Assembly (NCBI RefSeq): GCF_000011085.1
Contig: NC_006394.1
Span: forward strand, 1-64,000
Reading direction: 5' to 3'
Origin: Haloarcula marismortui ATCC 43049
GTDB taxonomy: Archaea; Halobacteriota; Halobacteria; Halobacteriales; Haloarculaceae
Length of the DNA stretch: 64,000 nucleotides
Shown: positions 1 to 8,578 of the stretch, in pieces
Layout: every line of letters begins with the position of its first letter
Numbering within the stretch: the stretch's first letter is position 1
Made by a program: the position numbers and the translations under genes
The notes under the pieces: generated by a model
Database searches by the model: none
Told to the model about the DNA's origin: nothing
The model's input: the letters and a program-made list of their open reading frames with translations, nothing else

Positions 1-157
1 GTGTATACAGACAGTTGACTTAGTCATTTGGTATTTTAAAGAGGAGTTTAGTGTAACAGGTCTGGAGTTCGACTATGATATGCCCCTCTGGCCAATCTGA
101 CATCCAATCCGCCAACTATTAGCCATCTCTTTGTAGCTCCGATCAGACTCGGACAAT

Positions 158-721
158 ATGCCGAAGCCCGATATCGAAGTCTTCGACGACGGCGACGCCT
201 ATCCATATTCGTCGCATATCCGCGTAGCAGGTACAGAACTCCAGCTGGGCGATCTTCTTCTCGTGTTTGATTCTCCCGATGACAATAGTGTCAGCTTCTT
301 CGAGCGTGTCTATGGGTTCACTTGGCCGGGAATCATCACTCACGTCGTCGATGGGCCTGTTCCTGCTGAGTTTCACAATTTCGAGGACTTTGCTGCGGAT
401 CTCGACAGCGGGAAGATCGCGGTCGCCAGCAAACGCGAACAAACGAGCTTCTTCGTCGACGAAGACACCGTCCGGACTATCACGCTCTACCGATACCAGT
501 ACCAGGGCGGGTGGCAGCCGATCGTGATTGATGAGCGACGAGATCCACTTGAGAACACCCCCTTCAATGAATCAATTACTCTCTATGAGGATGGAGAGCA
601 GGTAATTGAAGAACTACTCGGGATGAGTTCCCCTGAAGAGAAGCAGGAGGTTGAGCATATCCGCGAATTTCTGCGGTCTGCTGGTTATCAACTAGATCCA
701 GTCCCTGATTCAGACGAATAA
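158..721 (+). CDS. Hypothetical acidic protein
   Basis: A 187-residue soluble acidic protein with no recognised domain. It has no signal peptide or membrane segment. It is rich in aromatic and acidic residues and ends in a short predicted helical tail. It converges on the short Argonaute gene, with 17 bases between the two stops, so it is probably not part of that operon. The ATG used is the first in frame. Codons here are less GC-rich than from about 7 kb onward, as in the rest of this block. Function unknown. Confidence 0.6.
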   Translation: MPKPDIEVFDDGDAYPYSSHIRVAGTELQLGDLLLVFDSPDDNSVSFFERVYGFTWPGIITHVVDGPVPAEFHNFEDFAADLDSGKIAVASKREQTSFFVDEDTVRTITLYRYQYQGGWQPIVIDERRDPLENTPFNESITLYEDGEQVIEELLGMSSPEEKQEVEHIREFLRSAGYQLDPVPDSDE

Positions 722-738
722 GCCTCTCACTCACCGAT

Positions 739-2157
739 TCACATATAGTAGAAATACTGTGGCCGAACCTCTGAAATGGACTCAGTATCTACTTCGGATA
801 GGATTGTACCGACACGCTTTGCAACACTCACGGTTGCTGGCATCCGAATTGCGTAGTCCGATGTATTCCAGTCGAGTTTTGTGAAAAAGAGAATCTCCTT
901 ACAGATCTCTAACGAAGGTGTCTCACAAATCTCGTCAGGTCGGATCTCAATCGGTGATGGTACTCCACTCCCCTGATAGGTCGTCTCTTCCGGGACATAT
1001 CCGGATGTGTAGAGATAGTGGACGTCGTCATCAGGGACGCTCAGGAGGGTTCCCCGCATGGCGGGATAATCCGTAGGTGGGAACAACCTGACCTTTGGCC
1101 GCCTACGAACCCAGACTAGATCTAAATCGCGAACACCGTCTGTGGCATCAAGCAACCCTTCACGTTCTTCTTCCCAGAAGACAGATGGCTTATGAAGGAC
1201 GAACCGGCTGGGACGTGTCCCTTTCTGAGCTTCGTAGTATTCCAGAATCTGCTCACCTACCTGTCTAGCCGCCTCATATGAGAGGTGGGGAGACCCATTC
1301 TCGTCCTCGGTGATATCCGGGAGTGGATCGCTCTGAAGGATAATATGGTCCCGTCCGTGAAAGACGTGAGCAAGAGCAGCTCGAATTACATCATCTCCTT
1401 CGTCTCGCTCTCTGTAGAACGAGAGCCCTGCGTAGCAGTGCCCATCTTCGATCTGTCGAGTTTTCCAGGGATGCCCTCGTTGAGACTTGTATAGAAGTCC
1501 AACTGTGAGATTCCAGGCCCGAGATGCTCGCTGTCGGTCAGTACGGATCGCAAGTGTGGATGGCTTAATCAGTTGTGTGGGGATTCGAGCCTCCATCCCG
1601 ATCAGTTTGATTCGATTTCGAAGATCAGAACCTTCCGACTGGATTCGCGCATGGTCTTGGTTCTCAGGAGTACACGCGTCCATCACTTCTTGCGGAATAC
1701 AGACGATGATTGCGTTCGGCTGAACCGAATCCCGTTCGATTATCTCTATGTCTTTCTGCACTAGCTTCAGGAATCGCTCCATCCGATCTCTGGGGGTCGA
1801 TTTACTCGTAACAGATTGGATGTCTCGTCGACGAATTTGGCGTCTCCAGCCCTTTTTTGCATTAATAGAGAGATTGAGCGGGGAACTCTTACCTAGCCCG
1901 GGATAGGGAACCTGCCACGGATTATCACTTGTTCCTGGATGGATCCCGACCTCCATATCATGAAGTAGTTCGGTCAACCGGCGGATTGAATCTCGATCGC
2001 CGATAATCCCGAGTTTGATTGTATGGTGTCCTTCCTCATAGAGGCGTGGACCATATCTGATAAGGCCTCGTTTGGGAGAGGTTTCAGTACCTCCTTCAAA
2101 CTGAATCTCTGGCTCCTCGAGGTGACGAAGCGTGAACGGGGTATCTTGGGGCGTCAT
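739..2157 (-). CDS. Short prokaryotic Argonaute (MID-PIWI)
   Basis: A 472-residue protein with the size and architecture of short prokaryotic Argonautes, which lack N and PAZ domains. The MID region (about 120-235) carries family-typical stretches: IPTQLI at 192-197, WNLTVGLLYK at 215-224 and PW at 230-231. The PIWI region (about 236-472) includes CYAGLSFY (241-248), where active enzymes have a catalytic Asp, FVLHK (319-323), FFTKLDWNTS (424-433) and a hydrophobic aromatic C-terminus. The catalytic tetrad appears lost, so the protein should bind guide and target without slicing. It overlaps the upstream nuclease-APAZ gene by ATGA, which implies one transcript and a heterodimeric complex. By analogy with SPARTA/SPARSA/SPARDA systems it would sense invading nucleic acid and activate its partner. 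Family call is strong; the activation mechanism is inference. Confidence 0.88.
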   Translation of the reverse strand: MTPQDTPFTLRHLEEPEIQFEGGTETSPKRGLIRYGPRLYEEGHHTIKLGIIGDRDSIRRLTELLHDMEVGIHPGTSDNPWQVPYPGLGKSSPLNLSINAKKGWRRQIRRRDIQSVTSKSTPRDRMERFLKLVQKDIEIIERDSVQPNAIIVCIPQEVMDACTPENQDHARIQSEGSDLRNRIKLIGMEARIPTQLIKPSTLAIRTDRQRASRAWNLTVGLLYKSQRGHPWKTRQIEDGHCYAGLSFYRERDEGDDVIRAALAHVFHGRDHIILQSDPLPDITEDENGSPHLSYEAARQVGEQILEYYEAQKGTRPSRFVLHKPSVFWEEEREGLLDATDGVRDLDLVWVRRRPKVRLFPPTDYPAMRGTLLSVPDDDVHYLYTSGYVPEETTYQGSGVPSPIEIRPDEICETPSLEICKEILFFTKLDWNTSDYAIRMPATVSVAKRVGTILSEVDTESISEVRPQYFYYM

Positions 2158-3578
2158 TGTTCAATTCCACCTGTGTTTTCGAGATCAGAAGCTGACTCGA
2201 TGAGCTCATCACGTTCGTCTCCGTCTTTGGGCGGGCGGACATTGAGGGACAGCGAGTCAACTCTGGTTACTTCGAGTTCCTTTACGACGGGTATCTTTTC
2301 ACCCATAAACCGGTCAAGCTGGGTCTGATCCGACATCAGCAACTCTTCCCAGACACGCAGTTGGCGGTCGTACTTACTATTCTGGGCGTGGAAACGATTT
2401 GGCGAGAAGTCGTTTTGGAGCCGTGATTTACGCTCGCCTGTTACAGGTCGACGACCATCTGAAGTGAAAACCTGTGTGGGTAGCAGAACGTAGTAGTATT
2501 CTCCCGCATAGCGCCGTACTCGTACTTTGACACCGCGGTGGATGACATCGGGGTAGGAGTCTAACTCCTTTGCAACCCATGATCGACCTAGTTTTCGTTC
2601 GGTACCGTGCTGTCTGCGATCTAGTTCCGGGTATACGGTTGTTCCTTTCTCACGGTCGATGAGACAATCGTTGTCTCTTGCAACGAGAGTGAAAATCCCC
2701 CTGAGAAGGGATCTTACGATGTTTTCACGCTCCTCTTCTTGAGCCCGCGTTCGGAGGAACTCCTCGAACTCTCGCGTTTCGAAACGGTCCTCGTGTATGT
2801 AATGACGAGTAGACCCCGGAAGATGGTCCGGATGAACGAGCGAATATAATTTCCGCTCGTGAAGCTTGATGGGGAACGCTTCGTTGTTGTAATTATAGAC
2901 GCGAGCAGATTCGGCTTCCTCTGTCGTCTCTATGATGTACAGTGTCTCTGGGTAGCGGGTTACCTGAAACAGATTCGTCGCATATTCTGTTTCCTCAGAA
3001 ACCGGTTCATACGAATGAAGATATGGTTCGTACTGGAACCGTTCTGTTTTCTCGAGCTGATGAGCTTGTTGACGGAGGTCGTCGTATGTACCTACGAAAA
3101 CATGGGTATCGATAGCAAAATCTCGGAACTCATCTACATCAGTATCATCTAGCCGATCTACGACCTCATCGTTAACGCTGTCTTTGAGCTTTTCGTAGAA
3201 GTCGACCAGTTTCTGATTATCGGTGACATCACGATCGAACAGGGCTTTCCAGAGCTGGTCATTAGAAAGTGTCTCCGTAAAAATATAGAAATCAAACCGG
3301 TGGGGTTGGGGTTGTTTGATATATTCGAGGAAATACCGGGCCAATTCGTCTCTAAAATCGTTCGGGCTGAGGCCTGTGGAATACGCTTTTGCCTCGGCTA
3401 CCACTTTATCGCCCGTAGCTTTGTTCACAAACTGAATATCGTCAAGCGTAGAGTGGAAGGCTGAATCCCGTTCGACCATATAATTCAGCCCTTCCATGTA
3501 CTCGATGACGACTTCCTTATAGTCCTCCCCGCGTCTCGCCGTCCCTTCCCGCTCTTTATATAGATTGTAGATGGGCAC
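2154..3578 (-). CDS. PD-(D/E)XK nuclease-like protein fused to APAZ domain
   Basis: A 474-residue protein and the first gene of the Argonaute operon. The N-terminus looks like a restriction-endonuclease fold: RRGEDY near 15-20, then D46/D47 and E62-A-K64, a plausible D...ExK active site. The C-terminal half fits an APAZ domain, the partner surface of short Argonautes: HRGVKVRVRR (347-356), a YYYVLLP strand, FTSDG (371-375), N400 and W410 before a helical tail. In described systems the effector is Sir2, TIR, Mrr-like or DUF4365; here the nuclease subtype is uncertain. It probably degrades nucleic acid when the Argonaute finds a target. It overlaps the downstream gene by four bases. A separate role as a conventional restriction enzyme is unlikely given the APAZ half. 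Confidence 0.82.
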   Translation of the reverse strand: MPIYNLYKEREGTARRGEDYKEVVIEYMEGLNYMVERDSAFHSTLDDIQFVNKATGDKVVAEAKAYSTGLSPNDFRDELARYFLEYIKQPQPHRFDFYIFTETLSNDQLWKALFDRDVTDNQKLVDFYEKLKDSVNDEVVDRLDDTDVDEFRDFAIDTHVFVGTYDDLRQQAHQLEKTERFQYEPYLHSYEPVSEETEYATNLFQVTRYPETLYIIETTEEAESARVYNYNNEAFPIKLHERKLYSLVHPDHLPGSTRHYIHEDRFETREFEEFLRTRAQEEERENIVRSLLRGIFTLVARDNDCLIDREKGTTVYPELDRRQHGTERKLGRSWVAKELDSYPDVIHRGVKVRVRRYAGEYYYVLLPTQVFTSDGRRPVTGERKSRLQNDFSPNRFHAQNSKYDRQLRVWEELLMSDQTQLDRFMGEKIPVVKELEVTRVDSLSLNVRPPKDGDERDELIESASDLENTGGIEQ

Positions 3579-3658
3579 GTTGTATCTCGTTACAAGGAAG
3601 TCTCGTGTGAATTACTTTTCCCTCAGTCGTTGGATAGTCTACTGGGATCCGACGGTAC

Positions 3659-3690
3659 TTCTATAAAACGAGCGGTATATATTGGAGATA
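3659..3690 (+). promoter_or_regulatory. TATA-like element and ribosome binding site for the PIN module
   Basis: CTATAAAACG begins near 3661 and GGAG sits at 3684-3687, seven bases before the ATG at 3691. This supports the ATG rather than the TTG at 3682 as the start. The region also separates the divergent Argonaute operon from the PIN pair. Confidence 0.4.
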
Positions 3691-4539
3691 ATGAATCGCG
3701 AGGACTTGGGAACGACTCTGCGCCTCCTCAATCGCGAACGTGGGGCCGCGGATGCGTTACCGAAAAAGTCGCTTCACAAGCTCCTCTACCGTATTGACGT
3801 CAAATCTGCCGAGCGAAATCTGGATATCTCGATCCCGTATTATTGGTATCTCTTTGGTACTGTCTCTCCAGCCACGCCCTCGACTGTCCCCTCAGCGAGT
3901 ATTAATGAGCCCGGACTTGAAGATCGCCTACGTTCTGTTGTCTCAGAGGCTCTCTCTGAATATTACGAACATGGATTAGAATGGCTCACAGACCGAATGT
4001 ATGATGATGCGCCGTATCAGGTTCAGCGGGATTTTCGGGAGTTAGATAAGAAAATACGAACGTTACATACGGAGTACCACGATTTCTTTGAGGTTGACCC
4101 AAGCAGAGAATCAGTACTCAGCTCCGTCCACGACACTTTTGAATCATTTCCAAACGACCGATTTCCGGAGTACGATCGACCACTAATCAAGTGGTATAAC
4201 GCGGTCACTCGAGAACTCCATTCTCATTCTCCTGATCCCTCCAGATTGATGACGGTGAATGTAACGTTCTGGCGTATCTTTGCACTCGAGCTTGCTCAAC
4301 GGCATGCCCAGGGAATGTCTCCGGAAGAGGTTCGTGGGAACCTCGGTATAACCTCGTTTGAGGAGGCTCGGAGTTCTGCGATTCAGAAACTTGACGAATT
4401 CGAAGAGGAAGACCTTGATGCGAAATTTTCTGGATTACCGACTGAACTCGAATCTGAACGGAGTGCAGCTGACGAACTTGTTGCTCCGATTCTTGAACGC
4501 CGGGGAATTGCGCACGAAGATCTCCATCCGGGCCAATGA
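3691..4539 (+). CDS. Hypothetical protein, first gene of a PIN-domain pair
   Basis: A protein of about 282 residues, mostly helical and charged, with no domain I can name. The ATG at 3691 follows a GGAG and is preferred over an in-frame TTG at 3682. It overlaps the following PIN gene by ATGA, the usual coupling of an antitoxin-like gene with its toxin. Near residues 210-225 a segment resembles a short helix-turn-helix (GMSPEEVRGNLGITSFEEA), which would allow autoregulation. It is far longer than typical VapB antitoxins, so this could also be an RNA-binding partner or a regulatory subunit. Antitoxin assignment is inference from gene order. Confidence 0.55.
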   Translation: MNREDLGTTLRLLNRERGAADALPKKSLHKLLYRIDVKSAERNLDISIPYYWYLFGTVSPATPSTVPSASINEPGLEDRLRSVVSEALSEYYEHGLEWLTDRMYDDAPYQVQRDFRELDKKIRTLHTEYHDFFEVDPSRESVLSSVHDTFESFPNDRFPEYDRPLIKWYNAVTRELHSHSPDPSRLMTVNVTFWRIFALELAQRHAQGMSPEEVRGNLGITSFEEARSSAIQKLDEFEEEDLDAKFSGLPTELESERSAADELVAPILERRGIAHEDLHPGQ

Positions 4540-5333
4540 CTCGATACTTCGTAGACACTAACGTCCTCATTGGACTCACGTTTTCTCACGATCGGTGGGC
4601 CGTAGAAGCAGAGCGTATCCTAGACGGTCATAACACACTCTTCACGAGTGAGTTTGTGATCTACGAGTATTGCAGCCGTCCACAAGGAGCGCCTCGAGTT
4701 GTGTCTGACCCCGATCAGCTACAGGTTGACCCTGACGATACCGATGGCGTGTTCGGGACCGTTCTTGAAGACTTTCAAGAGAACGTCGAGGATAATATCC
4801 CAATGTACAACCGAGAAATCGATTTACAGCGCTACGATGGGCTTTCCTTTGAGAGGATCTTAGAGATTTTCTTCGATAATATTGAGGTTCGAAGTCAGGC
4901 CAAGCCACACTTTGTTCGACACTTCCAGGACTACTTCTCCTCGCGTGAAATCACCCCACGGAATGCGAAACGGTGTGTCGAAGATCTTCGAGATCGTGTT
5001 CTCCACGACGCAAAGGAGCGGAAAGACGCACTAATGGATGCTGTCCACGTCATGTCGTCAACTTATGACGATCAGGAGCGCGCTCGCGGTCTAGTCAAGG
5101 AGCACATCGGAATTCGGGAGTCCCGGATTCCTCCAGTAGACTCTCAGTGGCTTCTTGACGCAATAGGGCTTGCAGAACGCGATGTGCTTCAGCGTATTGT
5201 GACCGGAGATAAGAAAGACATTGTCCGATATCAGCAACAGCTGACGTCATTATTTGATGTTTCAATCCTCTATATTTTGGATGAGTTTCATACGCGTTCC
5301 CAAGTCGGTCAGGATTCACACGAGATCCTCTGA
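4536..5333 (+). CDS. PIN-domain ribonuclease-like protein
   Basis: A 265-residue protein whose N-terminus, YFVDTNVLIG, carries the first catalytic Asp (D7) of the PIN fold. A conserved-looking acidic residue follows in FVIYEYCSR (about 40-48), and DALMDAVHVMSS fits the later acidic cluster. Usual VapC toxins are about 130 residues; this one has an extra C-terminal region ending in a predicted amphipathic segment. PIN proteins cleave RNA with metal ions at an acidic centre. Overlap with the preceding gene suggests a toxin-antitoxin-like unit. Lying next to, and divergent from, the Argonaute operon, it may be part of the same defence island. Confidence 0.7.
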   Translation: MTRYFVDTNVLIGLTFSHDRWAVEAERILDGHNTLFTSEFVIYEYCSRPQGAPRVVSDPDQLQVDPDDTDGVFGTVLEDFQENVEDNIPMYNREIDLQRYDGLSFERILEIFFDNIEVRSQAKPHFVRHFQDYFSSREITPRNAKRCVEDLRDRVLHDAKERKDALMDAVHVMSSTYDDQERARGLVKEHIGIRESRIPPVDSQWLLDAIGLAERDVLQRIVTGDKKDIVRYQQQLTSLFDVSILYILDEFHTRSQVGQDSHEIL

Positions 5334-5424
5334 TTACGCAACGACTGGTAAGAAGGTACACTGTCGCCGGAGCTGAGGTCCACTCTGACAGGAAGTACTT
5401 ATGGGTGCCCTCCGGACGAAGCGT

Positions 5425-5991
5425 ATGGGACTCTTTGAGACCTTATTTAGCTCATCCACTGGGGATACTGTCCCTCAGGCACAGCAACCGAGTCAGCACG
5501 AAATCTTCCCCGAGGACAAGTACAATGTCGCATACGCTGTAGCCGCTCGGCGTGAAGAAATTCGGGCGTTAGAACACCTTCTAGAAGCGGATCAGACCTC
5601 ACCTACCGCCCTGGAGGCTGAGCCTTTCCTTCAGGATATAATCGAAGAGATGGAGCGGGATCGGGAATACTCCCTCCGCCTTCGCACCTCTGGGGAGGAG
5701 CTCGTCGACGATCTCCGTGAACTCATAGAGCATTGGGACAATCAGGTAAATGAGCAGATAGGGACGATTTGGTGGCCTATCGGAGCAGATACGAGGTTCA
5801 GGTTGTACCTCCATTATCTGGAACTTCGTGCTGACGCGGAGGATGACCAATTTTCGTTCCCGGAGTCTGCTGGACAGGTTCACACTCTCGTCCAGCGTGG
5901 TCTCAGTGCAATAGACGATGATGACGACTCGAAGCTCGCTGTAGTCCACAAGCGAGACATTCCTTGGGAAGAACCAGTTGAGGACAGCTGA
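5425..5991 (+). CDS. Hypothetical acidic helical protein
   Basis: A 188-residue protein starting MGLFETLF; an alternative ATG lies at 5401. It is highly acidic, predicted largely helical, and has a run of aspartates near the C-terminus. No signal peptide or membrane segment is visible. No family recognised. It follows the PIN gene in the same direction after about 90 bases and may or may not share its transcript. Confidence 0.5.
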   Translation: MGLFETLFSSSTGDTVPQAQQPSQHEIFPEDKYNVAYAVAARREEIRALEHLLEADQTSPTALEAEPFLQDIIEEMERDREYSLRLRTSGEELVDDLRELIEHWDNQVNEQIGTIWWPIGADTRFRLYLHYLELRADAEDDQFSFPESAGQVHTLVQRGLSAIDDDDDSKLAVVHKRDIPWEEPVEDS

Positions 5992-6048
5992 TCCAGTTCG
6001 CTCCTTTGCAAAGAGACCGATTAATTGTATCCAGTATCAAACCCAGCT

Positions 6049-6483
6049 ATGGTAGAAATCTCAGACTCCCTGTGTTCCCTGTTCACTGCGAAAATTAAGA
6101 AGGAGAATGGCACATTCGTCATCGAGATTCCTTCGAGTGAGATCAAGCATGGGGCGCTGACAGTTGATGAAACGTACCGCATCGCTCTTCTTGATTCATC
6201 CTCCGAAGCGGAATCAACATCCCCACAGAGCCCACGGCATCCCGCCTCTCAGGGGAGCACGAGCCATGATTCATCTGGTCCTCCCGTTGATGAGGGAGAA
6301 GTGCGCGACGTGACAATCGAAACCGTCGGTGATCAAGGAGACGGTATTGCGAAAGTCGAACGGGGGTACGTCGTGATCGTTCCCGGCGCTCAGCCCGACG
6401 ACGAGCCAACAGTCGAAATCGAACAAGTTCAGGAGAACGTTGCGTTTGCGAGCATTGTCGATAGCGATCCGCGAGCACTCTAA
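6049..6483 (+). CDS. TRAM domain protein
   Basis: About 144 residues. The C-terminal 60 residues are a TRAM domain: DVTIETVGDQGDGIAKVERG, then YVVIVPGAQPDD and VENVAFASIV-like strands, a small OB-like RNA-binding barrel also fused to tRNA methylthiotransferases. The N-terminus (CSLFTAKIKKENGTFVIEIP) matches the usual start of haloarchaeal stand-alone TRAM proteins, with a Ser/Pro-rich linker between. Such proteins are thought to act as RNA chaperones. The ATG at 6049 is preferred over a TTG at 6025, which would add unrelated residues. Haloarchaea normally keep several chromosomal copies; this one has a longer low-complexity linker. Confidence 0.8.
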   Translation: MVEISDSLCSLFTAKIKKENGTFVIEIPSSEIKHGALTVDETYRIALLDSSSEAESTSPQSPRHPASQGSTSHDSSGPPVDEGEVRDVTIETVGDQGDGIAKVERGYVVIVPGAQPDDEPTVEIEQVQENVAFASIVDSDPRAL

Positions 6484-6606
6484 CCCATTCCCCTTCTGTG
6501 GATCAGTCTTCTTCTCGGTAAACCATCGGTGTGAGAAGGCTCCGTTCGCGTTTGTCTGATGGAGGTGGTTCTGAAAGTCACGTCACGTTTTCTTCACGCG
6601 CTCGCG

Positions 6607-6912
6607 ATGGCACAACCTTCCAAAGCCGAAATACAATCTATGACAAAGGAACCGATTGAGGTACTCGACGACCTGGCCAACCAGGTCGCCGATGAGTTTG
6701 AGGCGTATAGGCAGCCGGACGAATTCAAGGATGTCTCGCTCGTGATTGAGAACAGCGATGAGGAACATCCGACGCTGATCGTCCACGTTGATAGAGAGGA
6801 CGCGGAGTCCCTTGCCGACCGTATTGATGAGTTCCTCTGCGAGCATGGTGCTCGTACTGAACGGGAACGACACTCAGCTACGGATGTCCGTGTATTAGCG
6901 ACGGTCGACTGA
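6607..6912 (+). CDS. Hypothetical small acidic protein
   Basis: About 101 residues; other in-frame ATGs occur at 6559 and 6640 and the true start is unclear. The protein is acidic with an alternating strand/helix pattern (VSLVIEN, TLIVHVDRED, SLADRIDEFL). No family recognised. It stands alone on the plus strand before the convergent AbiE-like operon. Confidence 0.45.
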   Translation: MAQPSKAEIQSMTKEPIEVLDDLANQVADEFEAYRQPDEFKDVSLVIENSDEEHPTLIVHVDREDAESLADRIDEFLCEHGARTERERHSATDVRVLATVD

Positions 6913-6996
6913 CACCGCCCCTCCAATTTTTTGACTTACTGTAAACACCGCTGAAGGACCCTATCTTCATTTCCGATCAAGGGGGTCCCGACCGCT

Positions 6997-7692
6997 TCAG
7001 CTCAGGTGGTTAATCTGTACAGACAGATACTCTTGGAGAGCGGTGACCGTTTCTTCTGAGACTGCTGAGGCCCCGAAGTCACTCCGATACCCGTGCTTGA
7101 GTTCATCGCTCTCTATGATCTCCAGTCCACGCTCAAGCTGCTCCCGTAGCGCATCGTCGTCCCCTCGACGAAGGTGAGGCGTGACAGCGTCGAGATCGAT
7201 TTCTTCTGCTACTGCCAGGACGTCCCGGAGGTCCGTTTCACGGCCGCTATGGAGCTTTGCCGCGACGAGGACTGCTCCATCGATGACTCTGGCTGTGGTC
7301 GTCACTGTACCTCCGCTCACCTCCTGTTGGTGGCTGTGGTCGTACAGGTAGTCGAATGACCACTGTGCCTCCGTCTGGCGACACCCGAGTCCGTTTACCA
7401 GGAGATCGAAGCCGATCGGCTGCTGCGGCGTGAGCCGCTTCTCGTACTCGATTACTTCGGTGTCGTAGAACCATTCTTTGGCGTGGCTGTCCGTTTTCTC
7501 GAATCCCCGCTGTTCGAGGAACTCGACGAAGTCAGCCTTTGAGTCCGGCGCGACGACGATATCGAGGTCCGTGGAGAAGCGAGCATTGAACGCTGAGACA
7601 GCGTAGCCGCCAACAAGAACGTACTCGTGGCCCTCTTGGGTGAGCTCTTCGAGCAGTTCGATGAGCGCGTCACTTCGGTTGTTGAAGCTCAT
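6997..7692 (-). CDS. AbiEii-like nucleotidyltransferase (putative toxin)
   Basis: A 231-residue nucleotidyltransferase-fold protein. The active-site signature is visible: VLVGGYAVSAF (G28-G29) followed by STDLDIVV with D42 and D44. The start MSFNNRSDAL at 7692 is chosen because it overlaps the upstream gene by ATGA; the longer frame upstream is a shadow. In AbiE type systems this fold is the toxin that modifies tRNA or other targets, paired with a winged-helix AbiEi-like repressor, which is what precedes it here. Substrate cannot be told from the sequence. A housekeeping nucleotidyltransferase is possible but less likely given the pair. Confidence 0.72.
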   Translation of the reverse strand: MSFNNRSDALIELLEELTQEGHEYVLVGGYAVSAFNARFSTDLDIVVAPDSKADFVEFLEQRGFEKTDSHAKEWFYDTEVIEYEKRLTPQQPIGFDLLVNGLGCRQTEAQWSFDYLYDHSHQQEVSGGTVTTTARVIDGAVLVAAKLHSGRETDLRDVLAVAEEIDLDAVTPHLRRGDDDALREQLERGLEIIESDELKHGYRSDFGASAVSEETVTALQEYLSVQINHLS

Positions 7693-8363
7693 GGCTGCGC
7701 CCGTTCGGTCTCTCGATACGTGACGCCGAGATCGAGGTCCTCGTACATCCGGTCGAGCATCGCCAGCCCCGACTGGAACTGGGCGTAGTTCTCGCGCATA
7801 TACTCGATTGTCTCTGCTCTCGGGATCACCGGGTACCCTTCGACATGCTCGATATCGAGTAACGCGCGTGGCTCGAGGACGATCTGCAGCGGTCCGTCCA
7901 ACTCGTCTCGGGGCTGTCGCTCGAATGCGGTCGGGAGGTCGAACCACTCGAAAAATGTCTCCCAGGCGTCGACGTCATGCTCACGAACAGCGAGGAACAG
8001 TGGATAGTCGTCGGGCTCGCGACCGACCTGGTAGCCGCCCTGGGTCCACACGTAGACGGCGTCGATCCGTGTGAACGCGAACGGCCAGTCACCGAATTGT
8101 GGGATGACGTACGTTTCCTCGATGGAGGGTGGACTGACGCCAGCGCTGGCAGCGACGAGCTCTCGTGCTGCGTCTCTCACGTGTTCGTCGACGACTGAGA
8201 GGCCGTCGTCATAGGTGACGTAGCCTGCGTCTTCGAGTCGGTTAACGGCCTGTCTCACCGTCTCGTACGGCGTGTGGAGGTGCTGGGCGACACGACGGAT
8301 GGAGTCACCACTCTCGATCGCGAGGATGACCTGCGCCGCGGTGTCATCGAGTACCTCGTACAT
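7689..8363 (-). CDS. Winged-helix AbiEi-like regulator/antitoxin
   Basis: A 224-residue protein. Residues about 14-55 form a helix-turn-helix (DSIRRVAQHLHTPYETVRQA) followed by a wing. The remainder resembles a sensor or antitoxin domain, with YVIPQFGDWPFAFTRID and an effector-like C-terminal half. It sits directly upstream of the nucleotidyltransferase with a four-base overlap, as expected for an autoregulated type IV-like toxin-antitoxin pair. Assignment as antitoxin is from fold and gene order. Confidence 0.62.
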   Translation of the reverse strand: MYEVLDDTAAQVILAIESGDSIRRVAQHLHTPYETVRQAVNRLEDAGYVTYDDGLSVVDEHVRDAARELVAASAGVSPPSIEETYVIPQFGDWPFAFTRIDAVYVWTQGGYQVGREPDDYPLFLAVREHDVDAWETFFEWFDLPTAFERQPRDELDGPLQIVLEPRALLDIEHVEGYPVIPRAETIEYMRENYAQFQSGLAMLDRMYEDLDLGVTYRETERAQP

Positions 8364-8475
8364 CTGGTGGTTACCAATAATCCGGTAACAGTTAAAAGTC
8401 TTACTCGAATGGCCATGAACCCACTATCTCTCCATACTCTCGAAGGTAGTCCTGATTCCCGCTGAAAACACGGGG

Positions 8476-8525
8476 AACGACTATAACGAATTCAACGAAC
8501 AAAACGAACAGAACGAGAAAAACGA
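8476..8525. repeat. Phased AACGANNNN array I
   Basis: AACGA begins at 8476, 8485, 8494, 8503, 8512 and 8521, exactly nine bases apart. The spacing and position upstream of parA point to a protein-binding array (centromere or operator), not a coding repeat. Confidence 0.85.
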
Positions 8526-8578
8526 ATGAATTGAACGCATTCTGGGGAACGAACTGGCACCCTCTACTCGATGAACAA

